Assembly: GCA_947173865.1 (NCBI GenBank)
Contig: CAMWGS010000003.1
Span: forward strand, 1-24,857
DNA length: 24,857 nucleotides
Direction of reading: 5' to 3'
Source of the DNA: an uncultured Ruminococcus sp.
GTDB lineage: Bacteria > Bacillota > Clostridia > Oscillospirales > Ruminococcaceae
The translations under genes were made by a program, and so were the position numbers. Positions 1 to 6,371 of this stretch are shown here, in pieces; positions within the stretch are counted from its first letter, which is position 1, and every line of letters begins with the position of its first letter. The notes below the pieces were generated by a model. It searched no databases and was not told the origin of the DNA. It worked only from the letters and a program-made list of their open reading frames with translations.

Positions 1-9
1 ACTAATCTA

Positions 10-38
10 TTTTAATAAAATGAAAAGTATGATATAAT
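10..38 (+). promoter_or_regulatory. Promoter of the cellobiose phosphorylase gene
   Basis: A perfect -10 TATAAT (33-38) carries an extended -10 TG at 30-31. A weak -35, TTTTAA (10-15), lies 17 bases upstream. The predicted transcript starts near 45 and has a leader of about 70 bases holding a tiny GCGG/CCGC hairpin (49-61) followed by five T. That hairpin is too short to call a terminator. The gene is followed by its own terminator, so this is probably a monocistronic unit. A catabolite-control site was looked for and not recognised in the 112 bases available. Confidence 0.6.
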
Positions 39-112
39 GTTAGAAAATGCGGTAGCCCCGCTTTTTCGGAACTGAAATATCGTTCACAATGTAATAAAAA
101 AGGAGTAAAATT

Positions 113-2572
113 ATGCAGAAGTTCGGATTTTTTGACGACGCTAACAAAGAATATGTCATCAATTCACCCAAGACACCTTATCCGTGGATTAACTATCTCG
201 GTACTCAGGAGTTTTTCTCACTGATTTCAAACACAGCAGGCGGTTATTCATTCTATAAGGACGCACGTCTCAGAAGAATCACCCGTTACCGCTACAACAA
301 CGTGCCTATCGACATGGGCGGTCGTTATTTCTATATCAACGAAAACGGCACAATCTGGAATCCAGGCTGGTCACCTGTAAAGACAGAGCTTGATTCATAT
401 GAATGCCGTCACGGTATGGGCTATACCATTATCACAGGTAAGAAAAATAACCTGAAGGCTGAGGTTACTTTCTTTGTTCCGCAGAACTATGCAGGAGAAG
501 TTCAGCAGGTTGTACTCACAAATGAAGGTTCGGAAGAAAAGACATTCTCACTTTTCTCATTTGCTGAATGGTGCTTGTGGGACGCTCAGGACGACTGCAC
601 TAACTTCCAGAGAAATTTCAGCACGGGTCGTGTTGAAGTCGTAGGTTCTACTATCTATCACAAGACAGAATACAGAGACAGACGTGACCATTTCGCTTTC
701 TATACCGTAAATGACGAAATCGACGGTTATGATACCGACAGAGATTCATTTATAGGTCTTTACAATGGTTTCAATGACCCGCAGGCTGTTGTTGCAGGTG
801 AAGCAAACAATTCTTTCGCTGACGGCTGGTCACCTATCGCATCACACTATAAGAAGATTACTCTTGCTCCCGGTGAGTCCAAAACACTTATCTTTATTCT
901 TGGCTATGTTGAAATGCCTGTTGACAAGAAGTTTGAAGCTGACGGCGTTACTATCAACAAGGAAAAGGCTCTTTCTATGATTGACCAGTACAACACACCC
1001 GAAAAGGTTGCAGCAGGTCTTGCAGAACTTAAGGCTACATGGGATAAACTCCTTGGTATTATCAATGTAAATACTCCTGACGACAAGGTTGACCGTATGG
1101 TTAATATCTGGAATCAGTATCAGTGTATGGTTACTTTCAATCTCTCACGTTCTGCTTCTTATTTTGAATCAGGTATCGGTCGTGGTATGGGATTCCGTGA
1201 CTCAAATCAGGATATTCTCGGTTTCGTTCACCAGATTCCCGACAGAGCAAGACAGCGTATTATTGATATTGCTTCAACTCAGCTTGAGGACGGTGGTTGT
1301 TATCATCAGTATCAGCCTCTTACCAAGAAAGGTAACTCCGATATCGGTGGTGACTTCTCTGATGACCCGTTGTGGATGATTCTTTCAGTTTCCGCTTATA
1401 TCAAGGAAACCGGTGACTGGTCAATCCTTGATGAAATGGTTCCTTATGATAATGACGAGTCAAAGGCTAAGCCTATGCTTGACCACCTCAAAGTTTCATT
1501 CTATAAAATCATCAACAATCTCGGTCCGCACAGTCTTCCGCTTGCTATGCGTGCCGACTGGAACGACTGTATCAACCTTTCATGCTATTCAGATACTCCC
1601 GGTGAGAGCTTCCAGACATATACTAATCCTAAGTTCGCTGCTGAGGGTGGTTATTCAAAGGTCGCTGAGTCTGTAATGGTTGCTACACTCTTTACATATG
1701 CAGGTCCTAACTACGTTGCTATCTTAAAGCACCTCGGCAAGAATGAAGAAGCTGATGCTGCTCAGGCTGAAATCGACAAGATGAAGAAGAACGTTATGGA
1801 ATATGCTTTCGACGGTGACTGGTTCATCAGAGCTTATGATTCAGAAGGCAACAAGATGGGTTCAAAGGAATGTGAAGAAGGTAAAATCTTCATCGAACCA
1901 CAGGGCTTCGCTGTTATGTCTGAAATCGGCAAGGAAGAAGGAGCTGACATCAAAACTCTTGAATCAATCGACAAGTACCTCAATACAAAGTATGGTCTTG
2001 TTCTTAATAATCCCGCTTTCACAAAGTACTATGTACAGTACGGCGAAATTTCAACTTATCCGGGCGGTTACAAGGAAAATGCAGGTATCTTTACTCACAA
2101 CAATGCTTGGATTATCTGTGCAGAAGCTTATGCAGGTCGTGGTGATAAGGCATTTGAGTACTATTCAAAGATTGCTCCTGCTTTCAATGAGGAAATCTCA
2201 GACCTCCACAAGACTGAACCATATGTATACGGTCAGATGATTGCGGGTAAGGACGCAAGCAGATTCGGTGAAGGTAAGAACTCATGGCTTACAGGTACTG
2301 CTGCATGGAATATGGTTGCTATTTCCCAGTACATTCTTGGTCTTGCTGCTGACTGGAACGGTCTTAAGGTTGACCCGTCTATTCCTCACGAGTGGGACGG
2401 CTTTACAGCTGTAAGAAAGTTCCGTGGTGCTACTTACAACATCACTGTCAAGAACCCTGACCACGTTTGCAAGGGCGTTAAGGCTATGACTGTTGACGGT
2501 CAGGCTGTAGAGGGTAATGTTATCCCCGCTGCTGCTGACGGCGTTCACGAAGTTGTAGTTATTATGGGTTAA
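113..2572 (+). CDS. cbp: Cellobiose phosphorylase (GH94)
   Basis: Cytosolic glycoside phosphorylase expected to split cellobiose with phosphate into glucose 1-phosphate and glucose, saving ATP during cellulose use. The 819-residue length fits the GH94 cellobiose phosphorylase family (about 810-820). The N-terminal beta-sandwich region (about 1-290) opens with MQKFGFFDDANKEYVI. The (alpha/alpha)6 catalytic domain carries RGMGFRDSNQD (357-367) and ADWNDC (481-486), whose Asp is the family's general acid. There is no signal peptide, as expected for an enzyme fed by imported cellobiose. Start: ATG 113 after AAAAGGAG. Codon choice is strongly biased (AAG, ATC/ATT, AAC; very few ATA), unlike most neighbours but like rpsP in this window, which suggests very high expression. 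A related GH94 specificity such as cellodextrin phosphorylase is possible, but the length and motifs favour cellobiose. Confidence 0.95.
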   Translation: MQKFGFFDDANKEYVINSPKTPYPWINYLGTQEFFSLISNTAGGYSFYKDARLRRITRYRYNNVPIDMGGRYFYINENGTIWNPGWSPVKTELDSYECRHGMGYTIITGKKNNLKAEVTFFVPQNYAGEVQQVVLTNEGSEEKTFSLFSFAEWCLWDAQDDCTNFQRNFSTGRVEVVGSTIYHKTEYRDRRDHFAFYTVNDEIDGYDTDRDSFIGLYNGFNDPQAVVAGEANNSFADGWSPIASHYKKITLAPGESKTLIFILGYVEMPVDKKFEADGVTINKEKALSMIDQYNTPEKVAAGLAELKATWDKLLGIINVNTPDDKVDRMVNIWNQYQCMVTFNLSRSASYFESGIGRGMGFRDSNQDILGFVHQIPDRARQRIIDIASTQLEDGGCYHQYQPLTKKGNSDIGGDFSDDPLWMILSVSAYIKETGDWSILDEMVPYDNDESKAKPMLDHLKVSFYKIINNLGPHSLPLAMRADWNDCINLSCYSDTPGESFQTYTNPKFAAEGGYSKVAESVMVATLFTYAGPNYVAILKHLGKNEEADAAQAEIDKMKKNVMEYAFDGDWFIRAYDSEGNKMGSKECEEGKIFIEPQGFAVMSEIGKEEGADIKTLESIDKYLNTKYGLVLNNPAFTKYYVQYGEISTYPGGYKENAGIFTHNNAWIICAEAYAGRGDKAFEYYSKIAPAFNEEISDLHKTEPYVYGQMIAGKDASRFGEGKNSWLTGTAAWNMVAISQYILGLAADWNGLKVDPSIPHEWDGFTAVRKFRGATYNITVKNPDHVCKGVKAMTVDGQAVEGNVIPAAADGVHEVVVIMG

Positions 2573-2593
2573 TTCCTTTCTTAAATAATAAAG

Positions 2594-2628
2594 GACTGTT
2601 TCGTCTGCGGACGGAACAGTCTTTTTTT
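2594..2628 (+). terminator. Rho-independent terminator of the cellobiose phosphorylase gene
   Basis: A 12-bp stem (GACTGTTTCGTC with GACGGAACAGTC, one G-T pair) closes a TGCG loop and runs straight into seven T. It lies 21 bases after the stop codon. This is a textbook strong terminator. Confidence 0.92.
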
Positions 2629-2637
2629 GTGCATAAT

Positions 2638-2669
2638 AAAAGACGGATTCCGAAAAATCCGCCTTTTTT
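2638..2669 (-). terminator. Terminator of the minus-strand gene at 2675-2911
   Basis: An 11-of-12-bp stem joins 2638-2649 and 2656-2667. A-rich sequence on the left and T-rich sequence on the right let it work in both directions. On the minus strand it follows the 78-codon gene by a few bases and ends in a T run. On the plus strand it backs up the preceding terminator. Confidence 0.8.
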
Positions 2670-2674
2670 GTGAT

Positions 2675-2911
2675 TTAGAAATTTTTTATTTTTCTATATT
2701 GTTTTGCACCATTTGCATATATAAGTACTATGCATGGAATATGATTGTTTACTACCTCGTTTTTAAAGTACTTCCCGAAATTGCTTTTTTCGCCTCTTGA
2801 AAGTGTTTCCCATCCTGAAGAATATAATAATTTCGCCAATGTGAATGTATCACCATAATTTAATGGCTCAATGGATTTTTTAGCTTTTTCAAACCATTCA
2901 CAATAATTCAT
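2675..2911 (-). CDS. Small DUF1413-like protein
   Basis: This 78-residue protein has no signal peptide or membrane segment. The pattern GDTFTLAKLL, GWETLSRGEKSNFGKYF and a closing basic NGAKQYRKI fits the DUF1413 layout as I remember it (G-x2-F-x-L, then W-x2-L-x2-G, then G-x2-F). That family is small and soluble, often linked to mobile or regulatory DNA, and has no firm function. Start ATG at 2911 follows GGAGG. About 100 bases of non-coding sequence separate it from the upstream minus-strand gene, so the two may share a transcript. The family call comes from pattern recall and needs a profile search. Confidence 0.6.
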   Translation of the reverse strand: MNYCEWFEKAKKSIEPLNYGDTFTLAKLLYSSGWETLSRGEKSNFGKYFKNEVVNNHIPCIVLIYANGAKQYRKIKNF

Positions 2912-3014
2912 TCGTTGTCCTCCATATCGGCGTAAGTGAATATACAGTTATGTTTTAACCTCCTATATTATTTATAAAAAGACAGATTTTTAAGTCCATC
3001 TATTTATACTATGA

Positions 3015-3515
3015 TTATAATCCTAAAAGCTGTTTTTTCTTTGTGTCAAATTCGTCCTGTGTAAGTAATCCTGCATCAAGAAGCTGTTTTAATTTTAGAA
3101 TTTCATCTACCGATGAAAGGGGTTCTTTTTCTTCGGGTTCATGCTTAATTTCAGACTTTGTTTTTGGTTTTGAAATTGGTACATTATTTGATTTTGAAAC
3201 TCCACACTGACAGGTAGTTATATAGTCAGGATTACAAGTATTACAGTTAGCACATTTCCAGCCGCCGCTTGCCAAAATTCTTTTGTTTTCTTCTTCAATT
3301 CTTTTGTTTTCTTCTTCATGTGCATATAAACCTAACGCTGAAGAATATGACGAATAACTACGGTTATCAGGTTTGCAGGCTACTACAATAAGACCAATGA
3401 AGCCAAGCCAAAATCCCCACCAAAAACCACCGTTATAGCCTTTGCTTTTTGATACGCTTTTTGTTATGAATCCCCATATTAATGCCCATATAAGTATGCC
3501 GATTAAGTATCCCAT
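3015..3515 (-). CDS. Membrane-anchored zinc-ribbon protein with SHOCT domain
   Basis: 166 residues in three parts. The N-terminus (4-20 and about 31-47) is hydrophobic and gives two short membrane segments separated by a basic KSKGYNGG turn. The middle has a zinc-ribbon-like cluster, W86-x-C88-x2-C91-x2-C94 and C102-x-C104, resembling RanBP2-type or rubredoxin-like knuckles. The C-terminus (about 135-165, SSVDEILKLKQLLDAGLLTQ) is a typical SHOCT domain, a small oligomerisation module usually found at protein ends. A seven-residue unit (EEENKRI) is duplicated at 67-80. Start ATG follows AGGAGGTG. The extended -10 at 3566-3574 and a dyad at 3578-3602 lie just upstream, so the XRE regulator next door may control it. 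The function is unknown; a membrane stress-sensing or scaffold role is only a guess. Confidence 0.75.
   Translation of the reverse strand: MGYLIGILIWALIWGFITKSVSKSKGYNGGFWWGFWLGFIGLIVVACKPDNRSYSSYSSALGLYAHEEENKRIEEENKRILASGGWKCANCNTCNPDYITTCQCGVSKSNNVPISKPKTKSEIKHEPEEKEPLSSVDEILKLKQLLDAGLLTQDEFDTKKKQLLGL
3277..3318. repeat. Perfect 2 x 21-bp tandem repeat inside the SHOCT gene
   Basis: Two identical 21-bp units (3277-3297 and 3298-3318) encode the seven-residue unit EEENKRI twice in frame on the minus strand. Units like this change copy number by slippage without breaking the frame. Confidence 0.9.
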
Positions 3516-3565
3516 GTTTTCACCTCCTATAATTATATTTGAAAAAATTTTCCCTTTACAAATAC

Positions 3566-3574
3566 ATTATAACA
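3566..3574 (-). promoter_or_regulatory. Extended -10 promoter of the SHOCT gene
   Basis: Read on the minus strand this is TGTTATAAT, an extended -10 with a perfect TATAAT. It lies about 50 bases before the ATG. No good -35 is visible, and the dyad at 3578-3602 covers that region, so binding there could either activate or block. Confidence 0.6.
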
Positions 3575-3577
3575 TTT

Positions 3578-3602
3578 CAGATGTTCATAATTTTCATAAC
3601 TG
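3578..3602. repeat. 25-bp imperfect dyad, copy 1 (putative operator)
   Basis: The site begins CAGATGTTCA and ends CATAACTG, with 7 of 12 symmetric pairs matching strictly. The larger repeat around it (from about 3562 to 3613) matches 4062-4113 at exactly 500 bp distance, and the core 31 bases share 24 identities. Both copies have TATAAT on the minus strand at the same offset. It sits upstream of the SHOCT gene promoter, on the far side of the XRE gene from copy 2. Confidence 0.5.
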
Positions 3603-3631
3603 GCAAATTTTTTCTAAGAATTTTAGAACTT

Positions 3632-3673
3632 TTAGGTACTAAAATTCTTTGTGTTAGTACTGTTTAGTACTAA
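3632..3673. promoter_or_regulatory. Cluster of TTAGTACT-type repeats upstream of the XRE gene
   Basis: Three related words occur within 42 bases: TTAGGTACTAA (3632-3642), TTAGTACT (3654-3661) and TTAGTACTAA (3664-3673). Each has AGTACT-like symmetry. They lie in the divergent region between the SHOCT gene and the XRE gene. Self-regulatory operators are a fair inference, but no footprint can be deduced from sequence. Confidence 0.4.
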
Positions 3674-3769
3674 TGTTTGTATTATATCATGAAAATATGC
3701 TAAAGTCAATATAAGTATGGTTTTTTTCAGGAAAATCAGCACATTCTACAAACAGTGGAGATGATTTTT

Positions 3770-4027
3770 ATGTATTTTCAAAGGCTCAGGGATTTGCGTG
3801 AGGATAAAGACATGAATCAGACACAAGTTGCAGAAATTCTTAAAATACAACAGACCGTTTATTCACGGTACGAGCGTGGTTTTCAGACAATTCCCCTTGA
3901 ACATCTTATAACACTTGCGGACTTTTATGGTGTTTCAATAGATTATATTACCGACAGAACAAACGTCAAGGAAGTAATACAAAAAAACAGAGAAGGAAGG
4001 TTTATATTTAAACCTTTTTTTAAATAG
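3770..4027 (+). CDS. XRE-family helix-turn-helix transcriptional regulator
   Basis: This 85-residue single-domain DNA-binding protein has an HTH_3 fold at about 5-62. The scanning and recognition helices are NQTQVAEILKIQQTVYSRYE, followed by the usual helix LEHLITLADFYGVSIDYITDRT. There is no sensor domain; the tail (63-85) is short and basic. I chose ATG 3770 because GGAG at 3757-3760 lies 9 bases before it. GTG 3755 and ATG 3761 overlap that ribosome binding site. Two copies of a 25-bp dyad lie on either side of the gene, and smaller repeats lie just upstream, suggesting local control of itself, the SHOCT gene and perhaps azlCD. Such regulators are also common phage remnants. Confidence 0.88.
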   Translation: MYFQRLRDLREDKDMNQTQVAEILKIQQTVYSRYERGFQTIPLEHLITLADFYGVSIDYITDRTNVKEVIQKNREGRFIFKPFFK

Positions 4028-4077
4028 ATTTTTTTCTGAAAACAGCGTATACTTTCCCATTATATATTATAGCGGTT

Positions 4078-4102
4078 CAGTTGTTCAAAGTTTGTATAAC
4101 TG
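4078..4102. repeat. 25-bp dyad, copy 2 (putative operator)
   Basis: The site begins CAGTTGTTCAAA and ends GTATAACTG. Ten of 12 symmetric positions pair strictly and one more is G-T, so this copy is the more symmetric of the two. It lies between the XRE stop codon (4027) and the azlC promoter (4139). On the minus strand TTTGAAC and TATAAT elements (about 4059-4086) could also form a promoter reading antisense into the XRE gene. Confidence 0.55.
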
Positions 4103-4138
4103 GAAAGTTTTTTATAACATTCCTGCCCCTGTATATTC

Positions 4139-4167
4139 TTGACGTTATATGCGGATTATGTTATAAT
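4139..4167 (+). promoter_or_regulatory. Sigma-A promoter of azlCD
   Basis: TTGACG (4139-4144) and TATAAT (4162-4167) are separated by 17 bases. The predicted start near 4174 excludes the longer upstream reading frame and supports a translation start at 4201. The dyad at 4078-4102 ends 36 bases upstream of the -35. Confidence 0.8.
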
Positions 4168-4200
4168 TTTCCTATATTTATAATGAAGGGAACGTTTTAT

Positions 4201-4905
4201 TTGAAGTCAAATTTTTTTCGTGGTATGTCACACGGCATACCTATTGCACTCGGTTATTTATCGGTTTCATTCGGATTCGGAATAAAAGCTGTCAGTGTCG
4301 GGTTATCTGTTTTTTCTGCAACGGCAATTTCTGCAACAAATCTTACTTCTGCGGGACAGGCGGCAGGTGTTGACATTATCGCCGTAGGCGGTACACTTAT
4401 TGAAATGATACTTGTACAGCTTACTATTAACATAAGATATTCGCTTATGGCGTTGTCGCTTTCGCAGAAGCTTGACGGTAAATTCTCACTTCCTCACAGG
4501 CTTATTGCGTCCTATGGCATTACAGACGAAATTTTTGCGGTTTGTTCTGCTCAGAAACAAAAACTTACACCTGCTTATATGTACGGAATAATTCTTATTT
4601 CGGCAGTCGGGTGGGTGACAGGTACGGCTCTCGGTGCGGCTGCGAGACAGTTACTGCCCGAATCAGTTTCAAGTGCTTTGGGTATCGTACTTTACGGAAT
4701 GTTTATGGCTATTATTATTCCACCTGCTCGCAAACAGCGTAATGTTCTTTTAGTGGTTGTGGTGTCTGCTTTGGCAAGTATTCTGTTCAGATATGTATTT
4801 ACTGCTGTATCATCGGGTTTTGCTGTAATTATAAGTGCGGTTATTGCTTCTGTTACAGGGTCGTTGTTGTTTCCTGTCAGCGACACGGAGGAAAGTGAAC
4901 AATGA
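4201..4905 (+). CDS. azlC: AzlC family branched-chain amino acid exporter, large subunit
   Basis: Integral membrane permease subunit that works with AzlD to export branched-chain amino acids or analogues such as 4-azaleucine. The conserved N-terminal stretch FFRGMSHGIPIALGYLSVSF and the following hydrophobic helices with an IRYSLMALSLSQKL segment are typical. The 234-residue length matches the family (about 230-250). I chose TTG 4201: AAGGGA lies about 9 bases upstream and the promoter is at 4139-4167. The frame is open back to 4081, but that would start before the transcript; ATG 4183 lacks a ribosome binding site. The stop overlaps azlD (ATGA), showing translational coupling. In Bacillus subtilis azlCD belongs to an Lrp-like AzlB-regulated operon; no azlB is seen here. 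Confidence 0.9.
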   Translation: MKSNFFRGMSHGIPIALGYLSVSFGFGIKAVSVGLSVFSATAISATNLTSAGQAAGVDIIAVGGTLIEMILVQLTINIRYSLMALSLSQKLDGKFSLPHRLIASYGITDEIFAVCSAQKQKLTPAYMYGIILISAVGWVTGTALGAAARQLLPESVSSALGIVLYGMFMAIIIPPARKQRNVLLVVVVSALASILFRYVFTAVSSGFAVIISAVIASVTGSLLFPVSDTEESEQ

Positions 4906-5198
4906 ATATTGCCTTATATATCGCAGTAATGGCGGTCGTTACATATCTTATACGCATGATTCCTTTTGCCTTTTTCCGTAAGAAGATAAAGTCACGTTTT
5001 TTCAGAAGCTTTTTATATTATATTCCTTATGCCGTTCTCAGTGCCATGACTATTCCCGCTATTTTTTACAGTACAGGTAGTATTGTCACCGCAATTGTCG
5101 GAACAGTGACGGCTTTTGTGCTGTCATATTTTAACCTGCCGCTTATTGTCGTGGCACTTTCCGCAACCGCTACGGCTTTTATTGCAGGGTTGTTTTAA
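4902..5198 (+). CDS. azlD: AzlD family branched-chain amino acid exporter, small subunit
   Basis: This 98-residue membrane protein has about four hydrophobic segments and a basic RKKIKSRFFRS loop near residues 26-36. It starts with YLIRMIPFAFF, matching the AzlD TYxxRxxPF signature. It is the obligate small partner of AzlC. The ATGA overlap with azlC ensures equal synthesis. It ends 17 bases before the SUKH-3 gene, so the three genes may share a transcript. Confidence 0.92.
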   Translation: MNIALYIAVMAVVTYLIRMIPFAFFRKKIKSRFFRSFLYYIPYAVLSAMTIPAIFYSTGSIVTAIVGTVTAFVLSYFNLPLIVVALSATATAFIAGLF

Positions 5199-5215
5199 TA
5201 TGAAAGGAGTTTATT

Positions 5216-5701
5216 ATGACAAAAGAAGAATTTAATGGGCTGGATTGTGACTTATACAAAAAACTGCAAAAAGCAGGCTGGTATGAGGGAAGAAAGATTG
5301 ATATTTCCGAACTTGTCAAAGAATGTGAAAAAGCAGGTGTTTACCTTACTGAACCACAAAAACGTTTTATTGAGGAGTTCGGCGGTTTGGAGGGTTCAAC
5401 GGAAAACAGTATGAATCAGTATTTTTATATAAGCGATAAAATGGCAACTAAACATGGTAAGGAAAATTTTTATTTTATAAATATTTCAGATTGCGAAAGT
5501 GTAAAATCAGAAGTTGACAATGATGAAATTATTAAGACTTTGGCATATTATGGAGAAAATACCGTGAGAATCGGAGAATGCTGGTACTATATGTGGGATA
5601 TATTATTGTCTGAAGATGGATTGATATTGCTTGTAAACGGCGGTGAGATAAATCCTCTGGGGAAAACGTCTGTTGAAGCATTTTACAGATTACTGAGATA
5701 A
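5216..5701 (+). CDS. SUKH-3 family immunity-type protein
   Basis: 161 soluble residues. The opening KKLQKAGWYEGRKIDISE and the later KRFIEEFGGL fit the SUKH-3 family as I remember it (SMI1/KNR4 superfamily), whose members neutralise secreted polymorphic toxins. An aromatic-rich WYYMWDILLSEDG segment near 122-134 and the closing GKTSVEAFYRLL are also typical. The start has AAAGGAG 7 bases upstream. No toxin, WXG100 or Rhs gene is seen nearby, so it is an orphan immunity gene, consistent with protection against toxins of neighbouring strains. It lies directly between azlCD and the phage-derived module. The family is fairly clear; the toxin it would block is unknown. Confidence 0.75.
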   Translation: MTKEEFNGLDCDLYKKLQKAGWYEGRKIDISELVKECEKAGVYLTEPQKRFIEEFGGLEGSTENSMNQYFYISDKMATKHGKENFYFINISDCESVKSEVDNDEIIKTLAYYGENTVRIGECWYYMWDILLSEDGLILLVNGGEINPLGKTSVEAFYRLLR

Positions 5702-5882
5702 CTATAATTTATATTTCAGGAAAATTGTTGATGTTGGACAGTTTTGAGGAATTTTTTTGTACATATATACGAATTTAAATTTATTTTTTTCGATATTCAA
5801 CGGCATATCGTTGTGATATACCTCTTTTCAGAATCCTTTTGAACGGTGGTTTCGTTCATAACTGAAAGGAGGTTTTTTATTT
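5702..5882 (+). promoter_or_regulatory. Leader region of the phage-derived module
   Basis: This 181-base non-coding stretch holds four visible elements. A hairpin of AAAATTGT with ACAGTTTT (5721-5745) is followed six bases later by seven T, a weak terminator for the SUKH-3 gene. TTGTAC (5758-5763) could be a -35, but no good -10 follows. An imperfect dyad, GATAT-x-CAACG (5792-5802) with CGTTG-x-GATAT (5809-5819), could be an operator. A GAACG/CGTTC hairpin (5841-5857) precedes AAAGGAGG (5865-5872). No attachment-site repeat was recognised. Confidence 0.4.
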
Positions 5883-6371
5883 TTGCCTGTTAGAAATCCC
5901 AAATCAAAAAAATATGCTTTCTGTTGTTATTATGTAACTATCGGTGATGTGACAGAATCGGCAGTAAGGGCAGGTTTCAGCAGAGAAGAGGCACTTACAG
6001 AGGGGATAAAAATGCTTGAATCGGAAGAATGTCGGAAAATAATTTCACGTCTGAAAAATACTCTTTCAGAAAGCGGTAACGTTTCGGCTGGTCTTAAACG
6101 TCTTGCTTTCGGTAACTGTTCCGATGCGGTTTATCTTGTTTTTGCCGATGAACTTCCTCCGCCTGATGTAATTGAACGTCTTGACCTTTTCAACGTTTCG
6201 GAAATAAAACGTGTAAAGGGCGGAGGTGTTGAAGTGAAACTCTTTGACAGGCTGAAAGCTCTCGAAAAACTCTTTGAACTGGAAAATTCTTTTTCCGACA
6301 GGGACAAGGCTGTTGATTTAATCAAGGCACTTTCCGACTCGGCTGAGGACGGTGAATCAGTTGACGATTAA
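5883..6371 (+). CDS. Phage terminase small subunit
   Basis: 162 residues, expected to recognise the DNA to be packaged and load the large terminase. The N-terminal helix-turn-helix region (about 8-60) has the terminase_2 pattern: FCCYYVTIGDVTESAVRAGF, then a helix ending in the SEECRKIISRL segment. A middle part (GNCSDAVYLVF, then VSEIKRVKGGGVEVKLFDRLKALEKLFEL) matches the oligomerisation/C-terminal region of XtmA-like proteins. The start is the TTG at 5883, 10 bases after AAAGGAGG; no ATG is suitable. The last 20 bases overlap the large terminase gene, so the two are translationally coupled. The length is usual for the family. Confidence 0.85.
   Translation: MPVRNPKSKKYAFCCYYVTIGDVTESAVRAGFSREEALTEGIKMLESEECRKIISRLKNTLSESGNVSAGLKRLAFGNCSDAVYLVFADELPPPDVIERLDLFNVSEIKRVKGGGVEVKLFDRLKALEKLFELENSFSDRDKAVDLIKALSDSAEDGESVDD

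Noticed and set aside
49..66. Small GC hairpin followed by five T in the cellobiose phosphorylase leader
   Set aside because: Only four base pairs; too unstable to act as an attenuator by itself.
4081..4200. A longer azlC frame beginning at a TTG at 4081
   Set aside because: The azlC promoter (4139-4167) lies inside it and transcription would begin near 4174; the extra residues do not match AzlC.
5702..5882. Phage attachment site (att) at the left edge of the module
   Set aside because: No matching direct repeat was recognised near 12770-12825, and no integrase is present.
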